This document shows, piece by piece, positions 55,747 to 64,000 of a stretch of 64,000 nt of DNA. The position numbers and the translations under genes are program-made. Origin of the DNA: Gracilaria domingensis (Eukaryota > Rhodophyta > Florideophyceae > Gracilariales > Gracilariaceae); NCBI GenBank assembly GCA_022539475.1, contig VCMS01000243.1:85945-149944 (forward strand). The letters run 5' to 3'. The notes below the pieces were generated by a model that was not told the origin of the DNA, searched no databases, and was given only the letters and a program-made list of their open reading frames with translations. Within the stretch, counting starts at the first letter, position 1. Every line of letters starts with the position of its first letter.

Positions 55747-55807
<61 letters not shown>
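55747..55807. repeat. homopolymer of 61 T
   Basis: An unbroken run of T (A on the coding strand of the SEC16-like gene, where it would encode polylysine). It is flanked by near-identical direct repeats: AGCGCTTTGAGAGCGCAT at 55711-55728 and AGCGCTTTGAGACGCAT at 55810-55826. Confidence 0.95.
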
Positions 55808-55808
<1 letters not shown>

Positions 55809-57469
55809 AAGCGCTTTGAGACGCATTTGCATAGAGATCTGCTTCGGTTTCCCGGCGTGGCCGGGATTTTCTTCGGCCAATGTAGCCGGAGGGGTTTCTT
55901 TCCTTTCTCCGAAGTTTGGGGGATTGGCAAAGGGTCATATCTGATGCGGAACGTCAATGGACATAAGCGCATCACTCTTCTCTTCTCTAGTAGCCTTCTG
56001 CACAGGTACACAATTAAATAGAGCTTGCTCGGTCTTTCCAGACGATATATCCATTTGGAGAGTGCTGACGTGTGGCCTATCCTCGAATGATTGAATTCGC
56101 TGTCCAGTTGTTACCTCGAGGATGCCTGCGAATGAGGAACTACTGAAGTACTCGCTCGGAAGTGCTTCCACTGAAGCTGATCGCATGTGGCTTGGCGTAA
56201 GGGGTTGTCCAGTCACTCTTGTACCTGCTCCACCATCAAGACCAAACGGTGAGGGCTGCCCCTGACCAAGCAAAGCAACTGGAGGTGCACGCGAAGGAGG
56301 AGGTGGGGAAAGATCATAGACAACGGAAGTAATAAGCCCGACGGCTTTCTGGCAAGGTCATCCCACTTCTCCTTTGCACTCTTTTCCTTTTTTGCAGGGT
56401 CAAGTATTCCATTACTTCCATTGGAGAACTGAGAGGCCTGAACTGGATTAAGGACACTGGTGCGCTGCGAATCAATTGAGAGATGAGGTGTCTGGTTCAC
56501 GTGGGTGTGATCCAAGGCGACGTGGACCTGATGAAGTCCTGCAGCCGGCACAGGTTCAAATGTTTGCGAACTAGGCGTTAGGTGTTTATTTGCTAGTTCT
56601 TGAGGTAGTTGTTTCCCAGTTTGGTCTTTAAAACCACGAGCGAAAACAGATGTCAACGACTTTCCAAGAGCGGAGAATCTTGTCAGTTTCTCACCTTTCT
56701 CTTGCACATCGAGGTGAGCTCGTAGCTGTTGTTCGAACGATTCAAACATGACAAAAAAGGAGGCGTAAACAGCTGTGCAGCAGCGCCATTCCCCGACTCG
56801 AGTATCGCTCGAACTTCCTTAGATATTGAGTTACAATGAGCCAGAGCTACCTCAGCTCGACCCACTGATGCAGTTTCAAGCGCAAGCAGCAGTCGAAAAG
56901 GTAGAAGATGGGGACATGTTTTCCCATTTCGAGCATTCACTGTTGCCTCGAAAACAATTGATTGCAGTATAGCTGCTGGGGATTCAAATGATCTCGGACG
57001 CTCAGGAGCTATCTTAGAGTTTGCACCCAAAAGATATATGGTGTTACGATCTAGAGAACTTAGACGACCAGAAAGAAGATAGCAAACATGCGATCCGACA
57101 ACTTCATCATTTTGCGAAAGAAGGGCATCTCCGACTTGGTCAATAAGAGACAAGAATCGTTTGCTTTTCTCACTATCTGTGGCAATCGATGCCCCACTCG
57201 TGAGAAGCATTCCGGCATTCTTTCTCCAGTCTTTCAGCCCAGCTGGGGAGGTAATCCGTCTAGTTATCTCTGAATCATTTTCGGACAAGGAGAAACAAGG
57301 TGTCTGCAAAGCAGATCTCTCATGCAAGGTAACTTTTGCGAAATCACAGAGAACGAACATATATGCCAGAAAATTGGCTGTCGTCCTGCCCGACGCAGAA
57401 AGGGTTTCGACCTCGTCAGACAAGTAGCTCACATCGTTCTGCACAGCGCGTTGTACAGATTCCTTCAAT

Positions 57470-58041
57470 GGCGTTTCATCAATTAAATCAACAACTTTCT
57501 TTGGAACAGGAGCTGGTTGCACGAATACGTCGTAGGATTCTTCCCACCCTTCCAACGCGTTGTTGTTATCTGCGGTGGAAACTTGAGCATCCGATTCAGT
57601 AGCTGGCTCCTCTCCCTCGCCAGACACCAAAGTAGTAAAATGGCTCTCCAGTTCAGTTTCATCGCGTTCGGGACGCTGTATAGGGTCCTCAGCAATCGTA
57701 CGTGCCTCGAAGTCGATAGGAGGGCTTTGCTCTTATGGAACTGATACCTGTTGTGGTAGTTCCGCCACCAAACCAACGTCATTCTTTGCAATAGGAGCCG
57801 GTTGTACAGGTACATCGAATATTTCTTCCCACCCTCCCCAACCGTCGTTTTCATCTGTGTTGTTTGCTTGAGCATCCGGTTCAGTAGCTGGCTCATCTCC
57901 CTCGCCAGACACCAAAGTAGTAAAATGGCTCCCCAGTTCAGTTTCCTCGAGTTCAGAACGCTTTGTAGGGTCCTCCACAGACGCGAGTGCCTCGAACTCC
58001 ATAGAAAGGCTTTGATCCACTGAAACTGATGCCTGCTGTGT
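57470..58041 (-). repeat. 285-bp tandem duplication in the SEC16-like gene
   Basis: Two adjacent units with the same peptide pattern: QQxSV ... DFEA/EFEA ... EDP ... ETELxSHFTTLVSGEG ... EPATExDAQ. The word GGCTTTG recurs 285 bp apart (57723 and 58008). The units differ at a fair number of positions, so the duplication is not brand new, and the period preserves the reading frame. Confidence 0.8.
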
Positions 58042-58123
58042 GCTGTCTCGCAGACAGAGTGGGTCTCGTTTCATCACGCAGTGGCATTGGCGGTGGCAAA
58101 GAAGAAAGAAAACGCGCTTTGCT

Positions 58124-59551
58124 TTACGTTACCAACTTCACATCATGACCTATAGATGGAATACGAGTACCAAGAGTACATTGGGCACATGGAGGGGCAC
58201 TCGAGACAGTCGGGCGTTTCATATTAAGATCTTTGACGATCTTGATCATTTCAGATCGCTTGCGAGAGCTAGTGCTTCCATTGGATCGCGCGAGATCGCC
58301 TTCCTGCCCTTCACAGAACCCATACCAATCAGAAGATTGATTTTGAACAATAGAAATGTTAGAGTCAGACAAATCATAGTCCTGATACGAGGAATCCTTA
58401 ATACTAATAAGAAAGTTGTGTACCTCCATACAAACAAACACAACCTTTGTGTTCCTTTCTAGCTTAAATTCAAGTTTGGACTTGACAATCCTCTACTTCG
58501 ACACCAGTATACCAAATGCTTGCTCTACAACAATTCTCAAAGAAGAAAGAAAAAAGTTAAAGTGCATTGCGTCTTCTGTCGCACTGGAGTAGGGTACCGG
58601 AGTAATCAACACTTCTGAACATATATACGCTTCGTCCCCAACAATCCATTACTCAGCAGGCAGTCCGTCTTCCAACAGATACTTTGCCAAACTGGACACA
58701 TTATGGCACAGCGAATCATGCGTTGATCCAACGGAACGAATGGATGCGCAGAGAAAACGGTAGTCGTGGGAGGCCAAAGCTTGTAGGGGCAGAGCACAAT
58801 AACCTTTTCGACACCAATATGAAGCTGGGTTGTGCTCAAAATCTGGTTTCTTAATCGGGATAAGTATTCCATCGAGTGCACCAATACAACCGGTAAGAGG
58901 ACTAAGAATTCGGGGAAGAGTTTTGAATCCGTCCGCCAATGCTCTAAACCTTTCCGTTGATTTCGGAAGACCATCAAAGGAAAGGTGACGATTCAGGAGA
59001 TCGCAAGTTTCATGGAAAATATGATAAGCCGTTGAAAACCCGATTCGATGTCCAAAGGACACATCCTGGTACCGTCCGCCAGCAAGTACTCTCAATGTTA
59101 TTCCGAGGCGAACGTTAGGAGCTACAACATAATTTCCCAGCCTCTGAGCCATCTCAGTATTCTTAATTAAGTCCAGTTGTAATATCTGCAAAAGCTGGAG
59201 AAAACTAGATCTTTTCATGCCAAACAACTTCTCGAAACAGCGATCGGGGTAGCCAGCGCCAAGCGCCAGCTGATCTCCGAAAAGGCTCTGCCTTATCTTT
59301 GGCGGATTGGACCTTTGTCGTGGAGACTTTTCAATTCGCTGGTTCACGATCATAAGAGAGAGCAGCAGTACTTGGTTGATAGAGTTTAAATACGCGAGGA
59401 GCAAGTTATTGGAGTAATCGCGAGAGTGGCCCATTTTCCTTTCGGAAGAGAATGAAATGCGGAGAGTTGGAAGGTTTCCATCTTCATGGATAAAGGAGAG
59501 CTCCAGAATGAGACATATATAGCGTAGATAGGAGCTTCCATTACAATACAA
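58124..59551 (-). pseudogene. PIF/Harbinger transposase, two nonsense codons
   Basis: A minus-strand frame of about 475 codons with DDE_Tnp_4 features: RLGITLRVLAGGRYQDVSFG (N-terminal helical region), IGALDGILIPIKKP (first Asp), ASYWCRKGYCALPLQA, then an in-frame TAA near 58653, IVGDEAYI (second Asp), IVVEQAFGIL (Glu), and a TAG near 58490 where the family usually has W. The tail continues to 58124 in the same frame. No frameshift was seen. Harbinger transposases need a Myb-like partner; one candidate lies at 53532-55071. The SEC16-like gene begins 47 bp from its end, so it may have inserted at the 5' side of that gene. Confidence 0.8.
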
Positions 59552-60997
59552 GTTTGAAATTCTTTTTGATAGACTCTTCGTTGGATTCGGATGTAGGAGA
59601 TGGATGCTTGGAAGCAGCTCAGAAATGTGGTCGCAAGAGTGTTTGTATGACTATGGCTGCAGAAGGTGTATAATCAGTATTATAGATGCACGACGGCGAC
59701 CGCGATCCTTGCTTGAATACCCTCTTCGGACAGGAGGTAAGTAAATTCCTTACAATGATGTTCATTTGAGATTAGATCTTCTTGATCCAAAGGGCATACC
59801 ATTCTATCATTCTCCAGTACGCCAGCACGGCTGGAACGCCTGTTTGGAAAGGCCCTGAGTTTCTACGGCAGGTGTTGGGCGTGTGCAGCTACGGCATGTC
59901 CTGACGCGCGCAGCGGCGGATACTGACGCTGTCACAAAGAATTGATGGTGAAGGTGCACGAACACTTGTCGCCAAATTGATGACGTCAGTAAAACGTAAT
60001 GATCTCTACTGAGCCGTCGTCGACTGCAGAAGACGAGCACGTAATTCCCGTACCATTTACTGACACTTGCAGTTAACATTCAATTGCTAACAGCGAAACA
60101 CGAACTCCATTACAATTTAATGGAGCTCGAGTTTTCGAGAAAATGTAGTGCAATGAAAGCTGCCTTACATTTTAAAAAACTGCCACATTACAGAGGTCTC
60201 CATGACAAATTACTGAAGTAGAGTTTTGCCTGGGAGACTTCATCACATGATAAGCGTTGCGCTTTGCTACCTGCGTTTCCTTGCCGCAAAATCGCACAAC
60301 CGACCGAAACCATCCACGCTTGCCTGTTTGGAATATGGTAGCATCGCCTAGGGCATTCGCCGCTGCACCTAACGCCCATATGAAGACTGCCACTCTCCGC
60401 ACCGCTCTTGCTCTTTCTCTCCCTTTTACCGTTTGGCTTGGCCTTTTCGCTTGCAGCCTTTCGCTTGCGGCTTCCTGAATCTCGCCGTCACTGCGCCTAG
60501 CTCCAAAACATGCACAGCCCTACTCCGCGCGACAATCATTTCGCAGTTGGTTGATCTTGACACCGTCTTTTTCATGCTTTGTCGAACGCCTGCATTTTTC
60601 CTTCTTGGACTTGTCGCTCCCGCGCTCCCGCAACAACGACTACATCGCGTAGAAGATACTACTTTGGTAACTTTGTCAGTACCTGACGATCTCTCTGGCT
60701 CATGGTATGGGTGCGGCTATCGTTAGATCATAATATCGCACAGTCCTACACCACACTCGACGCAGCTTCTAAACTAAATAATTGAATCGGATTTGTTATA
60801 GGGGAAGGATACTGAATAGAGGGTTGGTCTTTCTGCCCAGTGTGTAGTACCCGAGCACATCTAGCCTTTGGAGAATAGGAAAATTACGAAGAATACGAGG
60901 AATACGAAGAAGAAGGTTGAGAAGAAGTTGAAGATTTTGAGAAAGAAGGTTGACGAAGACATACTAACACTTATATCTTTTCTCTTCAACAGGTAAC
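59552..60997. other. no recognisable gene
   Basis: About 1.4 kb. It should contain the 5' end of the Harbinger element. An open frame at 60433-60726 is unassigned. A purine-rich patch (GAAGAATACGAGGAATACGA) lies at 60890-60960, just before the copia gag remnant. Confidence 0.4.
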
Positions 60998-62330
60998 TTG
61001 AACGAGTTTTATCTTGAGTTCTACTGGCCATTCGAGTTTTTATTTGGAGAAGGTCTTAATTGTTGCAACTGCAGCATGTCTACGTCTGAAAACAACTTCG
61101 GGAAGTTGCCGAAGCTCAAAGTGGCAAGCGAACATATCCATTGGGGAAGTCGTCTGCATGCATATCTCAGACTTGAAGATGTCTTCCTTGCTGGTCTGAG
61201 CGAACGTTCTGAGGGCACTTTCAACCCGGGTAACTGAACCCATCGCAACTGGTTTGAGAAGTTAATGCCGGCGAAAAGCATAACCAATTTGTGCCTCAAG
61301 GACTCACCACATTCTATGGTTCGCTCATTTATTGAACATGACGAAAAGTCGGCAAAGGTTCTATGGAATGAGGTGGCTCGCATCAGTACAAAGTCGAATA
61401 CGCAAGCGGTCCAAAACATCATGCCCCGCTTAGACTAATTGACGTCCGAGGAGACTGAGAGATGAGAGAAGCACATCAGTAATTTCTTGGAAATCATTGA
61501 AGAGCTCGCAACGATCGGCGAAGAGCTGAGTGAGAAAGAGAAAGTGTCTAAACTCTTACCCGGTCTGCCTCACATCTTCCCTCCTCTGGGTATGCTCACA
61601 AATGTGACGGATATTGGGTTCGACTCTATTTTTCACGCAGTGCAGACTGAGATTGCCCGTTGTAGGAATCCTAACAACCCTAACCAATCTGCCACAGTGA
61701 ACGTTACTCGGCCAGCCAACACTATCTCTGGACGTGGAAGATGCAAACGCAGGAACAAACGCAACCTCTAAAGCAACCTTTCGACTCTGTCGCCCATTTC
61801 AGAGGTCGATACTTGACACTCTCACATGTGTGCCTTGCATCACAGGGAAGATGAGACGAAGTACAGTTCGTTCTCAATATAAGTTGACATCAGTATCACT
61901 TGAACTTCTTCGCATGAATATCCCAGGAAAAGTGTCTCCATTCTTATCCGGCGCAATATATGGCATGGCGATCCTCGATGATAATACCTCAAAGTCCGAT
62001 GTGTTTATTCGAAGGACAACGTCTGTCTCTTGCAGATGCTAGTTTTTGGCGAGGGTCGTCCAGAAATTGGCAAGGGTCTTCCAGTAAATTTTTTGAAAAA
62101 ATATCGAGATCAATTATTTCAAAATTTGCAGATAATTGCTTGGGTCGTCCAGAATCGCTGTGCAGTAAATACTGGTGGGTTTTCCACTCGTGCTAGTCCT
62201 TTAGTCGAGGGCTACCTGAACTGTATTTCGCGAAGTCTAGGTTCAGTTTCCATTAAGGTGCACATTACACGATACCTTCTGCGGAATGATACCCTGCAAC
62301 GCATGAAATACTAGTGCTAGTACAGATGAT
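60998..62330 (+). mobile_element. Ty1/copia gag remnant (element D)
   Basis: Plus-strand fragments between about 61077 and 61771 show the copia gag pattern: LPKLKVASEHIHWGSRLHAYL near the start, a KVLWNEV block, then EKEKVSKLLPGLPH and a GRGRCKRRNKR basic tail. Sequence to about 62330 may be further remains. Broken in several places; no LTR found. A fossil of a third copia type, unrelated in detail to A-C. Confidence 0.65.
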
Positions 62331-62516
62331 GCTCATTATGAAATCATACCGTTTTATTCGTATCTATTCTTCTATCGACCGCTTTTGCTAACCACTACTT
62401 CGCTATATTACATGTACCATATCCCCATGATGGAGCGGGTGTAGGCGCAATCTGTGGCAGATGCCGCAGACTGCACGTCCACCATCGGCTGTATCGGTAG
62501 AACAAATACGCACTCC

Positions 62517-62549
62517 GAGAGGATGAGGCGCGAAGCGCCTCATCCTCTC
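62517..62549. repeat. 15-bp hairpin with GAA loop
   Basis: GAGAGGATGAGGCGC, loop GAA, then GCGCCTCATCCTCTC: perfect inverted arms of 15 bp with a 3-base loop. Confidence 0.9.
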
Positions 62550-62550
62550 C

Positions 62551-62602
62551 GTTCCTCATGTAGGGAACCATGCCCAGATGCATGGTTCCCTACTTGAGGA
62601 AC
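62551..62602. repeat. 23-bp hairpin with 6-base loop
   Basis: The arm starting GTTCCTCATGTAGGGAACC and its inverted copy ending CCTACTTGAGGAAC match with a single mismatch over 23 bp; the loop is CCAGAT. It starts one base after the previous hairpin ends. Confidence 0.9.
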
Positions 62603-62650
62603 CTGCACCTGCAACTCGTGAGCTACGTCCGCATCAAAAGTCATTTACCT

Positions 62651-63529
62651 GTATACGCAAGCAGAAAGTATCCATAAGTTAGTCAATGATCCGTTGGATA
62701 CATTTGAAATGCGATGGAACGTACCATTGATAAGAGCAAAACAGAAACGTTGCGCTAGAAAAGTCGAGGGACCTAGTAACTCGCAAAATGAAAAAGAAGA
62801 AGGAAAGGGATCGGTTAGATTGCCAGCCCACCATCATCGTAAAGCGCGAAAGGTGTCGAAGCGAGAACTCACAAGCAAGGACACCAAGAATGCCCATGCA
62901 ACAAACATACCTCAAGATGCGATAAACGAAAGAGCAGCCTATATCCCAACCAAGTACCAGAATCGCCTATCCCGAACAGCCAGAGATCGATCTTGAGAGA
63001 CGAAATGAAATTGGTGGTTTACCTGTATACGCAAGCAGAAAGTATCCATATATTAGTCAATGATCCGTTGGATACAGTTGAAATGCGATAGAACGTACCA
63101 TTGATAAGAGCAAAACAGAAACGTTGGGCTAGAAAAGTCGAGGGACCTAGTAACTCGCAAACGGAAGAAGAAGCAGGAAAGGGATCGGTTAGATTACCAG
63201 CCCACCATCATCGTAAAGCGCGAAAGGTGTCGAAGCGAGAACTCACAAGCAAGGACACCAAGAATGCCCATGCAGCAAACATACCGCAAGATGCGATAAA
63301 CGAGAGAGCAGCCTATATCCCAACCAAGTACCAGAATCGCCTATCCCGAACAGCCAGAGATCGATCTTGAGAGACGAAATGAAATTGGTCGTATACGCAA
63401 GCAGAAAGTATCCATATGTTAGTCAATGCTCCGTTGGATACAGTTGAAATGCGATAGAACGTACCATTGATAAGAGCAAAACAGAAACGTTGCGCTAGAA
63501 AAGTCGAGGGACCTAGTAACTCGCAAAAG
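62651..63529 (+). repeat. tandem repeat of about 370 bp, 2.4 copies, coding-like
   Basis: Units begin GTATACGCAAGCAG at 62651, 63025 and 63391 (lengths 374, 366 and a truncated 139). The first two each hold an open frame ending DRS-stop, with shared peptides such as AKQKR, KVEGPSNSQ, LPAHHHRKARKVSKREL and YIPTKYQNRLSRTARD. Copies differ at only a few positions, so the array is young. No family recognised; the peptide is very basic. The array may be a duplicated piece of a transposon gene or a satellite seed. Confidence 0.85.
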
Positions 63530-64000
63530 TAACCCAAAGCCTTTTTCCTGCCGTTTACATGTCGCAGAGCGCGAAGAGACGTGGTGAGGATTGGTTAGTT
63601 TAGAACAAAGATACGTAGAAGGAAATGGAAGCACGTACGAAAAGACTGCACGGAAAGACTGCACGGAATACATCCGTGAGATACGGATGCTGTCCGCTTT
63701 ATGGAGGCGTCCGACGAGGGCGAAGAAAGAGAATGAGGTACGCTTCATGTCCGCTTAATGGAATCCATTCTCAGCACGCTACTTCGTAATCCGTCGTACT
63801 TTTTTCCGCCCTCGCACTAGGTAGCGAGTGCGAGGGCGGAAAAACGTACGGCGGAGCGGAGTAGAACGCGAGGATGGCACGGATCACGACGGTAACAAAA
63901 GGTCGGACGTCGGACGGGCGGGGGCGGCGGCGGAGGGAAGAGATTTATTTTTCTGTGCGAGATTGGACAAGTGTACAGCGTACAACGTTGGGAAACCACA
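63530..64000. other. end of window, palindrome and GC-rich patch
   Basis: No gene. AAGACTGCACGG is repeated at 63640-63664. A long palindrome lies at 63778-63865 and a CGG-rich patch at 63910-63940. Confidence 0.5.
63778..63865. repeat. long imperfect palindrome
   Basis: The core arms CCGCCCTCGCACT and AGTGCGAGGGCGG are perfect and extend through a T/A run to GTAC (about 22 bp with one mismatch) around an 8-base centre (AGGTAGCG). Weaker symmetry continues outward (TCCGTCGTAC against GTACGGCGGA). It could be a foldback element or a transposon end. Confidence 0.8.

Larger units (their letters stand above)
55234..58077 (-). pseudogene. SEC16: SEC16-like COPII assembly factor, damaged
   Basis: Minus strand. 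The N-terminal part is acidic and carries a 285-bp duplication (57470-58041). At 57500-56760 is an alpha-solenoid like the SEC16 ACE1 domain: VGSHVCYLLSGRLSSLD, IYLLGANSKIAPERP, PFRLLLALETASVGRAEVAL. Then a charged linker (KEKSAKEKWDDLARK). The C-terminus has RRSKRRAYVDTFN, the R-Y-V-D-x-x-N motif seen at SEC16 C-termini. SEC16 organises ER exit sites. Frame changes occur near 56755 (in a run of T), near 56330 and across the 61-base homopolymer at 55747-55807; a TAA near 57735 also interrupts it. Homopolymer-linked frame changes could be assembly errors; otherwise it is a pseudogene. The upstream end abuts the Harbinger element. Confidence 0.6.
62331..62650. other. spacer with two adjacent hairpins
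   Basis: No gene. It contains the two strong inverted repeats at 62517-62549 and 62551-62602 described separately. Confidence 0.5.

Noticed and set aside
55711-55826. Classic SINE/LINE poly(A) insertion
   Set aside because: The A-tract is at the wrong end relative to the direct repeats, and no SINE body is present.
55234-55938. A polylysine protein across the homopolymer
   Set aside because: The lysine run is just the A61 tract read in any frame; it appears in several frames and is not evidence of a protein.
63313-63748. Minus-strand ORFs across the tandem repeat
   Set aside because: They run through the reverse strand of the repeat, and the plus-strand peptide is better conserved between units.
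1-64000. CRISPR array, rRNA or complete tRNA genes
   Set aside because: No regularly spaced identical short repeats with unique spacers, and no rRNA or cloverleaf sequence was recognised.

Overview
This window reads as a transposon-dense stretch of a eukaryotic nuclear genome. There are no bacterial operons, tRNAs, rRNAs or CRISPR arrays. Four Ty1/copia-type LTR elements or fragments, a chromodomain-bearing (Ty3/gypsy-like) fragment, a piggyBac, a PIF/Harbinger, two Plavaka/CACTA-like loci and an intact element with a DUF7869-type DDD gene sit among a few worn genes of host type (NUP88-like and SEC16-like). Copia element A has an RT of the type with LTDD at the catalytic box. I associate that lineage (GalEa/CoRe/PyRE) with red algae and some animals, so a florideophyte-like red alga is my best guess, but it is only a guess.

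Layout. 1-9.8 kb: a young, whole-looking copia element (A, 1001-6211) sits inside a chromodomain sequence, followed by a convergent 629-aa ORF of unknown function. 9.8-13.7 kb: copia element C, with a complete RT-RNase H reading frame, an antisense ORF resembling a papain-fold peptidase, and a 3' LTR with very long inverted ends. 14.3-20.3 kb: an old, broken relative of element A (element B), itself carrying a GC-richer insertion. 21.3-23.8 kb: a dead piggyBac with a small inverted-repeat insert. 23.8-27.4 kb: a decayed minus-strand gene with a P2X7-tail-like domain, then a whole-looking DNA transposon (gene 25138-27117, inverted repeats 24844-24885 and 27308-27349). 31-36 kb and 46.7-52 kb: two Plavaka-like transposase loci, each head-to-head with a second gene rich in charged residues. 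37-46 kb: unidentified reading frames, a NUP88-like gene, a 779-codon unknown frame and a small membrane-protein gene. 53.5-59.6 kb: an accessory DNA-binding-like ORF, a SEC16-like gene with a 61-T tract, and a PIF/Harbinger transposase. 61-64 kb: a copia gag remnant, paired hairpins, a tandem ~370-bp repeat and a long palindrome.

The most striking global pattern is how the non-LTR reading frames have decayed. Several frames 1-3 kb long stay in one reading frame throughout yet carry one to six in-frame stops (Plavaka locus 1, the unknown gene at 42.8-45.1 kb, Harbinger, the P2X7-like gene, the 37.2-38.3 kb frame). Ordinary neutral decay should also leave frameshifts. The SEC16-like and NUP88-like genes do have frame changes, some at homopolymers. 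Whether the host genes are dead, misassembled or intron-containing cannot be settled from this sequence alone.
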